64,000 bases of DNA from Gammaproteobacteria bacterium (GTDB lineage Bacteria > Pseudomonadota > Gammaproteobacteria > JABHGC01): positions 1-64,000 of the forward strand of contig JALWTS010000031.1 of assembly GCA_027077805.1 (NCBI GenBank). Reading direction: 5' to 3'. The first letter of the stretch is position 1; each line of letters opens with the position of its first letter. A program made the position numbers and the translations under genes. Below, in pieces: positions 53,843 through 64,000 of this stretch. The notes under the pieces are model-generated. The model did not search any database and had not been told where the DNA came from. It saw only the letters and a list, made by a program, of their open reading frames with translations.

Positions 53843-54955
53843 TCACAATGACGGATTTGCACTGCGCTCAAATTGCTCGAAAGGGATTTCAAACCAAAAA
53901 GTTGCCCCTTTGTCAGAATTATTTTGCACCCCAATCTTACCATGATGCAGATCAATTAAACGCCGACAAAAGAACAATCCTAAGCCTGTACTGGACTCAC
54001 CACCTGTAGGTTTATTGTCAATATTAGGATATTTACTAAATAACTTGTTGATATCCTCTTGTCGAAAACCGGGTCCTTGATCAATGACCTCAAATCTTAT
54101 GCTATCATTTTGTTGTTTCGTTACTAAGCTCACTTGCAAATGTTCAGGACTGTATTTAATGGCATTATTAACAAAATTTTCAATCACTTGCTCAATACGA
54201 CGTTGATCAACAGATACTGTCGTTAAATCTTCATCTAATAATAATAATAAATCAATATTTTTACTTTTCGCATATTCCAAATTTTTGCTCAAGGTTGCTT
54301 GCACAATTTGATTGATATTAATATCCACTAAATTGAGTTTTAATTTACCATCCTCCATTGCCAACATATCTAAATAATCACCAATTAAGTACTGCATATT
54401 AGTGCTTGAGGTAATAATCAAGTCTAAAATTTCATGCAAATCCTGATCAACCACACTACCCACAAGATAATCCTCTTGTAAACTTAACGCAATTTCTTGA
54501 ATCAATGCCAATGGTTTCTTCAAATCATGACTGGCAATTCCTAAAAATTCGTTCTTGATTTCATTGAGTTTTCTCAAATAAAGATGGGTTTTAACCCTAG
54601 CTAAAACAACAGGAAAATCAACGGGTTTGGTAATATAATCATTGGCACCTAATTTTAAAGCACCGACAATATCTTCCGTATGATCAACGGCGGTTACCAT
54701 AATAATAGGCAAATCTAATAAAGTATGTTTTTCCCTAACCCGTTGCAATACTTCCAAGCCATTAATTTCAGGCATCATAATATCTAATAATACTAAATCA
54801 AACGGCTGTTTTTCTATCATATCTAAAGCTTGGCGACCATCACAAGCAATTTCGGTATTGTAGCCACGTCGTTTTAAACGTCGAGTTAAAAAATCTCGAT
54901 TAATTTCACTATCATCCACGACCAATAAGGTTTGATTGCCTAAATTCATTATCAT
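53843..54955 (-). CDS. Receiver domain-histidine kinase protein
   Basis: A receiver domain (LVVDDSEINRDFL, Asp58 in LVLLDIMMPEING) is followed by HisKA (His143 in GIASHDLKKPLAL) and a complete ATPase domain (NFVNNAIKYSP, DQGPGF, STGLGLFFCRR). There is no sensor or membrane region. The architecture equals that of the 44932 gene. It is downstream of truA in the same direction with a 19-bp gap, so it may belong to the leuCDB-asd-fimV-truA transcript. Confidence 0.92.
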   Translation of the reverse strand: MIMNLGNQTLLVVDDSEINRDFLTRRLKRRGYNTEIACDGRQALDMIEKQPFDLVLLDIMMPEINGLEVLQRVREKHTLLDLPIIMVTAVDHTEDIVGALKLGANDYITKPVDFPVVLARVKTHLYLRKLNEIKNEFLGIASHDLKKPLALIQEIALSLQEDYLVGSVVDQDLHEILDLIITSSTNMQYLIGDYLDMLAMEDGKLKLNLVDININQIVQATLSKNLEYAKSKNIDLLLLLDEDLTTVSVDQRRIEQVIENFVNNAIKYSPEHLQVSLVTKQQNDSIRFEVIDQGPGFRQEDINKLFSKYPNIDNKPTGGESSTGLGLFFCRRLIDLHHGKIGVQNNSDKGATFWFEIPFEQFERSANPSL

Positions 54956-54974
54956 GTCTCACCATAGCTAGTAT

Positions 54975-55745
54975 TTATATTGTTATAGGAACTTGTGGTA
55001 TTTGGTATTTCTCAGGATAAGCAACATTAGTAAAATATAAACCATCGGGCGGTGCGGTGATACCACCACAACGTCTATCTTTAGCGGATAAAACGTCTTG
55101 CGTCCAATCAATCGCTTGCTCGCTGCGACCAATTTTGAATAATACGCCCACAATATTCCTTACCATATGCTGTAGAAAACCGTTTGCAGTAATATTGACA
55201 ATTACTTTATCATGTTCCCTAGTAACATCAAGCTGATAAATAGTTCGAATGGGCTGTTTTGACTGGCAGGCTTTTGCTCGATAAGAGGTAAAATCATGTT
55301 CACCTAGCAAAAGTTGTGCGGCTTTATGCATTCGATTCACATCAAGCTGATGACAATACCAAGTCATCAGTTGTTTAAAAACCGCAGGACGTGTCATGCG
55401 ATTTAAAATAATATAACGATAACTACGAGACAATGCCGAAAATCTCGCATGAAATTCGCTATCGACCCTTTTCCCCCAAACAATTGAAATATCAGTAGGC
55501 AGATAAGCGTTACCACCTAAAACCCATGCCCGAATGCTACGCTCTGCAGTAGTATCAAAATGAATCACTTGGTTAAACGCATGTACTTTCGCATCAGTAC
55601 GTCCCGCACATATGACCTCAATCGTTTGATTAGCAACCTTGGACAATGCCTGTTCAACACATGATTGCACGGTAATCGCCTGTTGTTGTCGCTCCCAACC
55701 ATGATAAGCACTACCATTATATTCAATTCCTAATGCCATCCGCAT
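54975..55745 (-). CDS. truA: tRNA pseudouridine(38-40) synthase
   Basis: This 256-residue enzyme has the catalytic aspartate in CAGRTDAKVHAFNQV (Asp51) and the family blocks GWERQQ and GFLQHMVRNIVG. It isomerises uridines 38-40 in the anticodon arm. It follows fimV by 13 bp, the gene order known from Pseudomonas. Confidence 0.96.
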   Translation of the reverse strand: MRMALGIEYNGSAYHGWERQQQAITVQSCVEQALSKVANQTIEVICAGRTDAKVHAFNQVIHFDTTAERSIRAWVLGGNAYLPTDISIVWGKRVDSEFHARFSALSRSYRYIILNRMTRPAVFKQLMTWYCHQLDVNRMHKAAQLLLGEHDFTSYRAKACQSKQPIRTIYQLDVTREHDKVIVNITANGFLQHMVRNIVGVLFKIGRSEQAIDWTQDVLSAKDRRCGGITAPPDGLYFTNVAYPEKYQIPQVPITI

Positions 55746-55758
55746 GGAGAAATACCCA

Positions 55759-58071
55759 CTACAACTGATCTAATAATTGTTGAGCTTTACGTTTCTGGAA
55801 ATCATTCCCTTCTTGTAATACCTCATCTAAAACTTCTCTCGCACTATCGGTATCCCCCATGTCAACATAAGCTTTCGCTAATTCCATTTTAGTTTTAATT
55901 TCATCAAGTTCATCTTCTGCGGACGTTTCTGGTTTCGATTCTTGCGATTGCCTATCTAATAATGTTTCTTCATAAGCAATATCAAGATTAGTATCCCCCT
56001 CCAATGCTTGCTCATTGACACCCTCAAGTTCGGTATCCGATAAGGCATCAAAATCTAAATCCAAATCGAGATCTAAATGACCATCATCACTCTCTAATGA
56101 TTGATCCAAGGGGGTTTCCTCACTATCAAGATTAAGTTCTAAATCTAAACCTAAATCATTGTCCTCACCTACGGCATTATAAGCGGCATCCAGCCCTTCC
56201 AAATCTAAATTCATGTCATCTGATTCGCTAAAATCATCCAGATTAATTGATTCTGATAACTCTGCATCTAAATTATCCAAATTCAAATCATCCCCTTGAT
56301 CGAAACTTGTTTCGACACTATCGAAATCCCCTAGATCAGTGTCAGCAAGTTCTTGTTGAACATTATCTTGGGAAGAGGCAAAAGGTGAAATGGTTTCATC
56401 ATCAGAGCTAGCAAACGAATCCGCAATATCATTATCAATCACCACATCATCATCCATTTGTCCTGAAATAGATTGTTGTAGTTCATCATCCATATCATCT
56501 TCATCATAATATTCTTCTTCTGGGCCATCACTACCCAGACGTTTTACTATCACCACAATAATAATAATTAAGAAGAACAAACCACCAACAATCCCCCCTA
56601 AAATTAAAGGATACTCTAAAATTTTAGCGGGATTTGACATTACTTCTGATACAATATCTTTGTCATCTTCGGCAAAAATATCGTCTTCTTCCGCAGATTC
56701 ATCATCACCTTCATCGCTGTCGCTGTATTCATCTTCATCGCTGTATTCATCTTCATCGCTGTATTCATCTCTATCGGCGTATTCATCTTCATCGGCGTAT
56801 TCGTCTTGCTCAGTAGCCCCATCGTCAATGGTTTCGTCTGTCACTTCATCGTCAATGGCAATCGTTTCATCCACGCTCTGGTCTTCGACCGATTCCTCCA
56901 CAATCTCATTGTCAATACTCTCATCCAGCGTAGTATCTTCTTCCAGATTATCAAAATCCGCTTGTTCTGTTTGCTTGCCCGCCTGCAATTGTGCGAATTG
57001 CTGATCTTTTAAATCAACCAAACGCTCCATGGTATCAACTTGTTGCTCAAGCTGAGTTGTTTCTTGTTCTAACTGTGCATTTTCTTGTTGTTTGATGGAC
57101 AGGTCTTCTTCAATTAATACCAACTGGTTTTTGCTTTTTTCTAAAACTTGTTCTGAACTAGCCCCAGGCAAATCTTGATTTTCAGATTGCTCGCCTTTTT
57201 TAACCGGCGTTACTAAGGTTAATTCTGCCTGCTGATCAACATCAGCAATGCCACTAACATCAGGTTCTTCTTGGACAACCGTTGTTTCGGGTTGCACATC
57301 AACAACAGGGGTTTGTTGTTGTTTACGTTGTTTCCATTCAATGGTTTGAGCATTATAGGCTTGAACTGATTCTTTATGACTTAAAGACAAAACTTCCTCT
57401 TTATCCGGCACTCGTAAAATCACACCACTTTTTAAATTATCAATATTGCCTTGAACAAAAGCATCAGGGTTCGCCCGATACAATGCCATCATCATCTGAA
57501 AGGCAGAACCTTTAGAGCCTTTTAATGATTGAGCAACTTTGTAAAGACTATCCCCACTGCGAGTCTTATATTCTGACAAAGAAGCCGTATCAGCAACGGT
57601 AGTTTGAGTACGGGTTGTCGGCTGAGAGGAAGTAGGCTTTCTACGCTTAGCTTTTGGTTTGTGAACTTTAGGAGGAGTGCGTTTTAATGCCACAGGTGGG
57701 TCTAATAACAAAGTATATTCTCGTAACATCCGTCCCCGAGACCAATTAATTTCCACTAGGAAATTTAAATAGGGTTCTCTAATGACTTTTTTAGAAATCA
57801 CTTTAATCATTGGACGATTATTTTTTTTGACCACTTTAAATTTTAATGATGTCAACAAATGCAATCGTTCCACCCCTGAGCGTTTAAAATCTTCTGGACT
57901 GGCTAAATTAACTCTTAAACCGTCAACATCTTCAGGTGTTGCGGATAATAATGCAATATCGGCATTTAGTTTTTGATTCAAGTTAGAATTTAAGCGTATT
58001 GTTCCTAAGCCTAACGCCCATAATTGAATAGGGATAGCAAATAATAAGGCCATTAATGTCAGTTTTCGCAC
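55759..58071 (-). CDS. fimV: FimV/HubP-like polar hub protein
   Basis: After a signal peptide (LTLMALLFAIPIQLWA) come the FimV N-terminal domain (LGTIRLNSNLNQKLNADIAL), a LysM peptidoglycan-binding motif (YKTRSGDSLYKVAQSL), a coiled coil (about 320-360), a highly acidic region with hexapeptide repeats, one membrane helix (YPLILGGIVGGLFFLIII) and an acidic cytoplasmic part ending in the FimV TPR domain (ELAKAYVDMGDTDSAREVL). Homologues organise the cell pole, type IV pili and chemotaxis. GTG at 58071 after GGAGATAAAA is preferred over the in-frame start at 58110. Confidence 0.92.
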   Translation of the reverse strand: MRKLTLMALLFAIPIQLWALGLGTIRLNSNLNQKLNADIALLSATPEDVDGLRVNLASPEDFKRSGVERLHLLTSLKFKVVKKNNRPMIKVISKKVIREPYLNFLVEINWSRGRMLREYTLLLDPPVALKRTPPKVHKPKAKRRKPTSSQPTTRTQTTVADTASLSEYKTRSGDSLYKVAQSLKGSKGSAFQMMMALYRANPDAFVQGNIDNLKSGVILRVPDKEEVLSLSHKESVQAYNAQTIEWKQRKQQQTPVVDVQPETTVVQEEPDVSGIADVDQQAELTLVTPVKKGEQSENQDLPGASSEQVLEKSKNQLVLIEEDLSIKQQENAQLEQETTQLEQQVDTMERLVDLKDQQFAQLQAGKQTEQADFDNLEEDTTLDESIDNEIVEESVEDQSVDETIAIDDEVTDETIDDGATEQDEYADEDEYADRDEYSDEDEYSDEDEYSDSDEGDDESAEEDDIFAEDDKDIVSEVMSNPAKILEYPLILGGIVGGLFFLIIIIVVIVKRLGSDGPEEEYYDEDDMDDELQQSISGQMDDDVVIDNDIADSFASSDDETISPFASSQDNVQQELADTDLGDFDSVETSFDQGDDLNLDNLDAELSESINLDDFSESDDMNLDLEGLDAAYNAVGEDNDLGLDLELNLDSEETPLDQSLESDDGHLDLDLDLDFDALSDTELEGVNEQALEGDTNLDIAYEETLLDRQSQESKPETSAEDELDEIKTKMELAKAYVDMGDTDSAREVLDEVLQEGNDFQKRKAQQLLDQL
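56721..56810 (-). repeat. 18-bp in-frame tandem repeat in fimV
   Basis: Five 18-bp units start at 56721, 56739, 56757, 56775 and 56793 on the plus strand. The first two are identical, the third has two changes, and the rest carry a few more. They encode acidic hexapeptides of the DEYSDE/DEYADE type on the periplasmic side just before the membrane helix. Confidence 0.85.
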
Positions 58072-58165
58072 TTTTATCTCCTTTGTGGTTAGCTCCATAC
58101 AGCCACCCATTTTTTTTATTTTTCTGTGCTAACTATAGTTTATTTATCAAAAATTTGCCAAAACC

Positions 58166-59188
58166 TCATAAATAATCTTTGATTAAAATTTCAGCAATTT
58201 GCACACTATTTAAGGCAGCCCCTTTACGCACATTATCCGCCACTACCCATAAATTTAAACCACAAGGATGAGAAATATCCTCACGAATCCGACCCACAAA
58301 GACATCATCCTTACCTGATGACTCTGTTACCGCAGTTGGATACCCCCCATCTTCAGGTTGATCCAACACCGTAATACCCGAAAAATTGCTTAAACATTCT
58401 TTGGCTTCTGCTGCCGTTATTTTTTGTTTTGTTTCAATATGTACCGCCTCAGAATGCCCATAAAACACAGGAATTCTAACAGCGGTTGGGTTCACTTGAA
58501 TCTCGGGTTTTTCTAAAATCTTACGAGTTTCCCACACCATTTTCATTTCCTCTTTGGTATAACCATTGTCTTGAAATACATCAATATGGGGTAAGGCATT
58601 AAATGCGATTTGTTTAGGATAAACCTTAGTTTCAATACTACGTCCGTTTAATAATTGGGTGGTTTGATGAGCAAGTTCCTCAATGGCATCTTTACCCGTC
58701 CCTGAGACGGCTTGATAAGTACAAACATTAATCCGTTCAATCCCTACTTTATCATCAATAGGTTTTAATGCCACTAACATTTGAATGGTGGAACAATTCG
58801 GATTAGCAATAATGCCTCGGTTTTTATATTGTGCAATGGCATGAGGATTGACTTCAGGAACCACTAATGGAATATCATCGTCATAACGAAATTGAGACGT
58901 ATTATCAATGACTACACAAGCTGCCGCTGCTGCTTTAGGGGCATATTGTTTTGAAATTGATGCTCCCGCAGAAAATAAAGCAATTTGTGCTTTAGAAAAA
59001 TCAAAACTGGCCAGTTCTTCTACGACTAACGATTGAGAACCAAATTCTACCGTAGAACCGGCAGAACGTTGACTAGCTAAAGCATAAACATTATCCACAG
59101 GAAATTGGCGTTGTGCTAAAATATTCAGCATGGTTTCACCCACTGCCCCAGTTGCCCCAACAACGGCAACATTATATTTTTTATCCAT
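58166..59188 (-). CDS. asd: Aspartate-semialdehyde dehydrogenase
   Basis: This enzyme reduces aspartyl phosphate to the semialdehyde for lysine, threonine and methionine synthesis. The NADP motif GATGAVGETMLNIL and the catalytic Cys in NPNCSTIQ are present, with GRIREDISHPCGLNLWVVADN at the C-terminus (split as GRIREDISHPCG and LNLWVVADN). The length of 340 is normal. It lies between leuB and fimV, a conserved order in gammaproteobacteria. Confidence 0.96.
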   Translation of the reverse strand: MDKKYNVAVVGATGAVGETMLNILAQRQFPVDNVYALASQRSAGSTVEFGSQSLVVEELASFDFSKAQIALFSAGASISKQYAPKAAAAACVVIDNTSQFRYDDDIPLVVPEVNPHAIAQYKNRGIIANPNCSTIQMLVALKPIDDKVGIERINVCTYQAVSGTGKDAIEELAHQTTQLLNGRSIETKVYPKQIAFNALPHIDVFQDNGYTKEEMKMVWETRKILEKPEIQVNPTAVRIPVFYGHSEAVHIETKQKITAAEAKECLSNFSGITVLDQPEDGGYPTAVTESSGKDDVFVGRIREDISHPCGLNLWVVADNVRKGAALNSVQIAEILIKDYL

Positions 59189-59221
59189 AAAATCACCCCT
59201 AAAATATTATTAATCGAATTT

Positions 59222-60310
59222 TCATGCGAGTTCTCGCAGTGCGGTCACAACGGCATCCCCCATTGTACTCGTATCAACCACCGCTTGATCTGTATTCTGA
59301 ATATCTGCCGTTCTTAACCCTTGCTTTAAAACGGCTACGACAGCTTGCTCAAGCCTATCAGCCCACTGACTTTGTTGTAAACTATAACGTAACATCATGG
59401 CAACTGACAAAATCGTTGCCAGCGGATTCGCTAATCCTTTGCCCGCAATATCTGGTGCGGAACCATGAATGGGTTCATACATGCCTTGCCCCTTATCATT
59501 CATGGAAGCGGAGGGTAACATTCCAATGGAACCTGTTAACATGGCCGCACAATCGGACAAAATATCACCAAATAAATTGCCTGTCACCATAACATCAAAT
59601 TGTTTTGGATTAAGCACCAACTGCATGGCCGCATTATCAACATATAAATGTGATAATTCCACACTTGGATAGTCTTTAGCCACAGTTTCCATGACATCAC
59701 GCCATAATTGACTACTTTCTAATACATTCGCTTTATCTACTGAGCATAAACGATTTTGACGTTTCATTGCCGTTTTAAACGCCATATGCGCAATACGTTG
59801 AATTTCAGATTCACTATAAACTAAGGTATTAAAGCCTTGTTGCTCACCATTTTCTAAGGTGCGAATCCCTCGAGGTTGTCCAAAATAAATTCCCCCTGTT
59901 AGTTCCCTGACAATCATCAAATCCAACCCAGCGACAACGTCTGCTCTCAATGTGGAGGCGGAGGCTAACATAGGATAGAGCAAAGCAGGACGAAGATTAG
60001 CATAAAGCCCCAAACCTGCTCGCAAAGCAAGCAAACCTTTTTCAGGACGAAGCTCTCTTGGCAAATTATCCCATTGATACCCTCCAACCGCTCCTAATAA
60101 AACCGCATCCGCTTGTTTTGCTTGGTTTAAGGTTTCAGCAGTGAAAGGCTGAGCAAATTTGTCATAAGAAGCCCCACCAATCAAGCCTAATTCCCAAGTC
60201 AACGCCACCGATTTTTCATCTCGCAATACGGTTAATACTTTTATGGCTTGGTCAATAATTTCAGGACCAATACCATCACCAGGTAAAATCAAAATATTTT
60301 TTGCAGTCAT
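59222..60310 (-). CDS. leuB: 3-isopropylmalate dehydrogenase
   Basis: This enzyme oxidatively decarboxylates 3-isopropylmalate using NAD+. The start [12 protein letters not shown], the substrate-binding [14 protein letters not shown] and the C-terminal [18 protein letters not shown] are complete. The ATG at 60310 is preferred; a TTG at 60328 abuts the leuD stop. The gene order is leuC-leuD-leuB. Confidence 0.96.
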   Translation of the reverse strand: MTAKNILILPGDGIGPEIIDQAIKVLTVLRDEKSVALTWELGLIGGASYDKFAQPFTAETLNQAKQADAVLLGAVGGYQWDNLPRELRPEKGLLALRAGLGLYANLRPALLYPMLASASTLRADVVAGLDLMIVRELTGGIYFGQPRGIRTLENGEQQGFNTLVYSESEIQRIAHMAFKTAMKRQNRLCSVDKANVLESSQLWRDVMETVAKDYPSVELSHLYVDNAAMQLVLNPKQFDVMVTGNLFGDILSDCAAMLTGSIGMLPSASMNDKGQGMYEPIHGSAPDIAGKGLANPLATILSVAMMLRYSLQQSQWADRLEQAVVAVLKQGLRTADIQNTDQAVVDTSTMGDAVVTALRELA

Positions 60311-60328
60311 GTCATATTCTTTTATCAA

Positions 60329-60973
60329 TTATATATCACTAAACAACCAAGGCACTTGTGGTTTTCGTTGTTGTTCATAGGCTTTAATTTTATCCGATTG
60401 TTGCAAGGTTAAATCAATATCATCTAAGCCATGTAATAAACGATATTTGCGTGCCGTATCAATATCAAAAATCCATTGTTGTTGATCAGGCAATGTTATG
60501 GTTTGCTTATCTAAATCTACGACTAATTGATATCCGGGTTGCTGTTTGACTTGCCACATTAAGTCATTAAGCTTATGGGCTTCCAACACAATGGGTAAAA
60601 TACCATTTTTGAAACAATTGTTATAGAAAATATCGGCAAAACTTGGGGCAATAATGACTCGAAAACCATAATCTAACAATGCCCAAGGGGCATGTTCACG
60701 AGACGAACCACAACCAAAATTTTCTTTCGCCAATAACACTGTCGCCCCTTGATAACGAGGCTGATTTAATTCAAATTCGGGATTGATTGGACGTTTTGAA
60801 CAATCCATACCCGGCTGTCCTTGATCGAAATAACGCCACTCATCAAATAAATACCGACCAAAACCAGTGCGTTCAATTGATTTTAAAAATTGCTTTGGAA
60901 TAATGGCATCCGTATCAACATTCGCTCGATCCAATACGGCCACCAACCCCATTAATTGCTTAAATGCTTCCAT
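60329..60973 (-). CDS. leuD: 3-isopropylmalate dehydratase small subunit
   Basis: This 214-residue swivel-domain subunit has [35 protein letters not shown] and the family length. It forms the active isomerase with LeuC. It lies 31 bp after leuC. Confidence 0.97.
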   Translation of the reverse strand: MEAFKQLMGLVAVLDRANVDTDAIIPKQFLKSIERTGFGRYLFDEWRYFDQGQPGMDCSKRPINPEFELNQPRYQGATVLLAKENFGCGSSREHAPWALLDYGFRVIIAPSFADIFYNNCFKNGILPIVLEAHKLNDLMWQVKQQPGYQLVVDLDKQTITLPDQQQWIFDIDTARKYRLLHGLDDIDLTLQQSDKIKAYEQQRKPQVPWLFSDI

Positions 60974-61004
60974 TTTTTAATTCTCAAGTCCTCAGTCCTA
61001 AGTC

Positions 61005-62408
61005 CTAATTTATTTTTGTAATATCAACAAAATGTCCTGCAATAGCAGCCGCAGCTGCCATTGCAGGGCTAACCAAATGCGTTCGCCCACCTTTGCCTTG
61101 CCGACCTTCAAAATTACGGTTTGAAGTTGAAGCACAACGTTCCTCGGGCTCTAATCGATCCGCATTCATGGCTAAGCACATGGAGCAACCAGGTTCACGC
61201 CATTCAAATCCTGCGGCTAAGAATATTTGATCCAAGCCTTCTTGCTCTGCCTGTTGTTTCACTAATCCTGAACCAGGTACGACTAAAGCCTGTTTGATAT
61301 TTTTTGCCACTTTTTTATCTGAAACCATTGCTGCCGCTACTCGTAAATCTTCAATTCGGGAATTCGTACAAGAACCAATAAAAACCTTATCCAAAGTAAT
61401 ATCCGTGATCTTCATCCCAGCACTTAATCCCATATAATCTAAGGCACGGTTCATTGATTCTTGTTTCACACTATCGCTTTGTTGCTCAGGAACAGGCACA
61501 CATTCATCCACACCAACCACCATTTCTGGTGACGTTCCCCAAGTTACTTGGGGTGATAATTGTGAAACATTGACATCAATGCTTTTATCAAACTGTGCAT
61601 CGGCATCACTATGCAAGGTCTGCCAATTCTCAACCGCTTTTGACCACAAATCACCTTTGGGCGAATAAGGTCTATCTCTCAAATACTCAATGGTTTTCTC
61701 ATCGACGGCAATTAAACCCGCCCTAGCACCTGCTTCAATTGCCATATTACACAAACTCATACGTCCTTCCATTGACAAAGCGGTAATCGCAGGCCCCATA
61801 AATTCAATGGTATAACCCGTACCACCTGCCGTGCCAATCTGAGCAATAATTGCCAAAATAATATCCTTAGCAGTCACATGAGGACGCGTCATACCCTCCA
61901 CTTGTACCAACATATTTTTTGATTTCTGTTGCACTAAACATTGAGTCGCTAAGACATGCTCGACCTCAGAAGTACCGATACCAAAGGCTAAAGCTCCAAA
62001 TGCACCATGAGTTGAGGTATGCGAATCACCACAAACGACGGTCATCCCTGGTAAAGTTACCCCCTGCTCAGGTCCAATCACATGCACAATCCCCTGGCGA
62101 CGGTCTTTCATATGAAATTCAGTAATACCATAATCTTGACAATTTTTATCCAAAGTTTCCACTTGCAATCTCGACACGGGATCGGCAATACCTGCCTCTC
62201 GATTAATAGTTGGCACATTATGATCGGGTACGGCCAAATTTGCCGAAACTCGCCAAGGTTGACGTTTGGCTAAACGTAACCCAGCAAAGGCTTGAGGAGA
62301 AGTAACCTCATGCACTAAATGGCGATCAATATATAGCAAAGTAGCCCCACTGGCTTCTTGATAAACAATATGTTGTTCCCATAATTTGTCATATAATGTC
62401 TTACACAC
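61005..62408 (-). CDS. leuC: 3-isopropylmalate dehydratase large subunit
   Basis: This aconitase-family subunit carries the [4Fe-4S] ligands in [14 protein letters not shown] and [11 protein letters not shown], and the [18 protein letters not shown] block. It isomerises 2- to 3-isopropylmalate. The start is GTG at 62408 ([12 protein letters not shown] aligned with MAKTLYEKL in E. coli). It is the first gene of the leuCDB-asd-fimV-truA run. A TATAAT-like -10 lies about 30 bp upstream on the minus strand. Confidence 0.96.
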   Translation of the reverse strand: MCKTLYDKLWEQHIVYQEASGATLLYIDRHLVHEVTSPQAFAGLRLAKRQPWRVSANLAVPDHNVPTINREAGIADPVSRLQVETLDKNCQDYGITEFHMKDRRQGIVHVIGPEQGVTLPGMTVVCGDSHTSTHGAFGALAFGIGTSEVEHVLATQCLVQQKSKNMLVQVEGMTRPHVTAKDIILAIIAQIGTAGGTGYTIEFMGPAITALSMEGRMSLCNMAIEAGARAGLIAVDEKTIEYLRDRPYSPKGDLWSKAVENWQTLHSDADAQFDKSIDVNVSQLSPQVTWGTSPEMVVGVDECVPVPEQQSDSVKQESMNRALDYMGLSAGMKITDITLDKVFIGSCTNSRIEDLRVAAAMVSDKKVAKNIKQALVVPGSGLVKQQAEQEGLDQIFLAAGFEWREPGCSMCLAMNADRLEPEERCASTSNRNFEGRQGKGGRTHLVSPAMAAAAAIAGHFVDITKIN

Positions 62409-62619
62409 AAAACAATCCCTTACCTTATATCTTTTATTATAGTGTAATCAAAGCTATTATTAATTGAAATATTATCGCCAATTAAAAGAATAATAAAACA
62501 ATAAAGAATTGTAAATCATTATAAATCTATTATGCTTATTAAAATAATAATAAACAAAAATTTAAATTCACTAGGAAGTTACCTTTGGCAAATGATCACA
62601 TGGAAACGGGAGAAGGTCT
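62409..62619. promoter_or_regulatory. AT-rich divergent region between leuC and the PilZ-type gene
   Basis: This is a 211-bp gap of mostly A and T. A TATAAT (minus strand, 62441-62436) faces leuC, and a TTGTAA/TATGCT pair with a 16-bp spacer (62509-62536) faces the plus-strand gene. I see no leucine-rich leader peptide or attenuator hairpin. Confidence 0.35.
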
Positions 62620-64000
62620 GTGTCAGGTCATAAAAACACTTTAGGACTGAATGTCCCCAGCTTATCCAAACCAACGCAGAATTCTTTCGATATACGACCT
62701 AAGAAGGTAGCCGCTTGGATTCATGAATTACCATTAACCAATCTTGGGGAAACAGCACGCAAGGTTTTTACTGCCTTATCCGAAATTAACCGCTTAGAAA
62801 TACCACCTGATTACCGTATTAAAATTATGGAGCAATTTCGCAGTCCTGTGCGTTATATTGCCACTAATTTAAGTAAATATTATATTGGTGTGCCATTTCC
62901 ACTCAATCCCAAAAACCGAAAAATTGCCCACTTGTGTCGAGAGCTTGAAATTGAAATGGCAATGGGTTACAAACTGATTATTAATCATTTTCCTGCTGAA
63001 AAAATTAGCATACTGAATAAAAAACTTCTCGTCATTGCCAATCATAGAGCATTACGTTATATGGGACGCATCTTTCTACAATCGGCATTGATTTATGAAA
63101 ATACCCCTGCCTCTTTTTGGAAAGATGTACATGCCTTATATTTATATACAGAACGTCATGCTATTCACCAAATAAGTGTCAAAGAAGAAGAGGAGCAACA
63201 AACCACTAATTTAACGGTGGAAGAGATTTATAAACAAATTTTATTAATGTTTTTAAGCTCACCCTCACGATTAAGACAACGTGATATTCAACAAATTTGT
63301 CGCTTAGTCTCTAATTGGACAGCTTATCTGAAAATTTTAAAACCTAGCAATGGGGAATGTCATGGATTATTTTTTGTTGACTTACAATCAGATAACCCAC
63401 CAGCGTACACGCAATTTTATCAACAACAACCCAAAAAATTTTGTCGTCAACTTGATACGACAGCACTGGTTAAATATCTACAAATACAACAGCAACAAAG
63501 CCATAAACCTAGTTTAAATCGCCTTGATCCGAGTTTATTATCTCGATTGCTGCATGCCTGGAGTCATATCCCTAAACGTAGTGCACCGCGTACCGAAGAA
63601 GATAATGAAATTGAAATTATTCTAGGATTAAATGCTATTTACAAAATAATGACCAGTAAAATCGAAATGGATGAAGAAGGTTCCATAGAACTTCCTGAGT
63701 CTAAAATCGATCATGACTGGCTTGAAGATATTACTGATTTGAGAAAAGATTATAGTATTTTTGAAAGAGATGACAGTTTATCACTCTCGCCAGTTGACGA
63801 TAGCAGACAACTCGAACCTGAATATGTCAACCCTTGGGCTAATTCAAAGCAAGCGAAAACCTATAAATGTGTGGACCCCACAGCAACATTAAACGAAGAA
63901 ACCACTTTTCCTTGCCGAATTATTAATGCTAGTTCGGGTGGCTATTGTTTATTGTGGTATAGTAGCAATCCACCTAAAGCAAGAATTGGTGAATTAGTTG
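62620..64000 (+). CDS. PilZ-type c-di-GMP-related protein (3'-truncated by the window)
   Basis: An open frame runs from a GTG at 62620, with GGGAG seven bases upstream, to the window edge (460 codons). The N-terminal about 340 residues are helical and acidic. Near the edge (residues about 425-460) the segment CRIINASSGGYCLLWY with ARIGELV resembles the start of a PilZ domain in a gammaproteobacterial family of putative c-di-GMP-binding proteins. The identification is tentative because the domain is cut off; the frame itself is clear. Confidence 0.7.
   Translation, partial: MSGHKNTLGLNVPSLSKPTQNSFDIRPKKVAAWIHELPLTNLGETARKVFTALSEINRLEIPPDYRIKIMEQFRSPVRYIATNLSKYYIGVPFPLNPKNRKIAHLCRELEIEMAMGYKLIINHFPAEKISILNKKLLVIANHRALRYMGRIFLQSALIYENTPASFWKDVHALYLYTERHAIHQISVKEEEEQQTTNLTVEEIYKQILLMFLSSPSRLRQRDIQQICRLVSNWTAYLKILKPSNGECHGLFFVDLQSDNPPAYTQFYQQQPKKFCRQLDTTALVKYLQIQQQQSHKPSLNRLDPSLLSRLLHAWSHIPKRSAPRTEEDNEIEIILGLNAIYKIMTSKIEMDEEGSIELPESKIDHDWLEDITDLRKDYSIFERDDSLSLSPVDDSRQLEPEYVNPWANSKQAKTYKCVDPTATLNEETTFPCRIINASSGGYCLLWYSSNPPKARIGELV

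Noticed and set aside
56634-57012. Serine-rich and histidine/arginine-rich plus-strand frames opposite fimV
   Set aside because: They are the mirror of the acidic repeats of FimV and have no independent support.

Overview
The window comes from an AT-rich gammaproteobacterium that oxidises sulfur. The evidence is a complete reverse-type dissimilatory sulfite reductase operon (dsrABEFHCMKLJOPNRS, 30945 down to 16980, minus strand) in the gene order known from Allochromatium vinosum. It encodes a triheme DsrJ and a DsrEFH trio, which mark the oxidative rather than the reductive pathway. Kinase-formylglycine-enzyme-like fusions, FimV, the leuCDB-asd-fimV-truA order and low GC suggest the Thiotrichales/Beggiatoaceae neighbourhood. 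That placement is inference; no rRNA gene is present to confirm it.

Layout. 1-5.5 kb: the tail of a repeat protein, an lpxD/hypothetical/CoaBC-like minus-strand operon, then a plus-strand run of exported protein, grxC, hslR and a Cys-containing protein. 5.5-9.0 kb: a Ser/Thr kinase fused to an FGE-like domain, a degenerate ferredoxin-flavin reductase and a coiled-coil DNA-binding-like protein. 9.1-12.6 kb: pntAA-pntAB-pntB, followed by a wrecked P-type ATPase. 12.6-16.8 kb: a two-gene RND efflux cassette. 17-31 kb: the dsr operon, in which five of the longer intergenic gaps carry perfect inverted repeats, two of them with full terminator character. 31.2-33.8 kb: a divergent group with a TauD-like dioxygenase, a 62-residue protein, a stand-alone Cas6/Cmx6-like RAMP protein, a cysteine-less DsrC homologue (RspA type) and a 69-residue protein. 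33.8-42.3 kb: housekeeping genes on the minus strand (PiuC-like hydroxylase, pseudo-receiver, GNAT, ebfC, dnaX, 4.5S RNA, msrP, rimI, UDG, leuA). 42.4-46.1 kb: a plus-strand group of FHA protein, ExbD-like glutamine-rich coiled coil, ExbB-like channel and receiver-histidine kinase. 46-50.4 kb: pssA, ilvC, ilvH, ilvB. 50.5-53.8 kb: DUF4124 protein, CNNM/CorC protein, radA. 53.8-62.4 kb: receiver-kinase, truA, fimV, asd, leuB, leuD, leuC. 62.6 kb to the end: a truncated PilZ-type protein.

How the genes work together. Sulfane sulfur is relayed through DsrEFH to DsrC, oxidised by DsrAB with DsrL, and electrons pass via the DsrMKJOP membrane complex. DsrN supplies siroheme amidation, and PntAB can balance NADH and NADPH. 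The leu/ilv genes form a nearly complete branched-chain amino acid set. No gene-free stretch exceeds 300 bases; the longest is the divergent dsrA/dioxygenase promoter region (30946-31228).

The best candidates for something undescribed are the Cas6-like/RspA group divergent from dsr, the FHA-gated ExbB/ExbD-like module, and the terminator-like hairpins inside the dsr operon.
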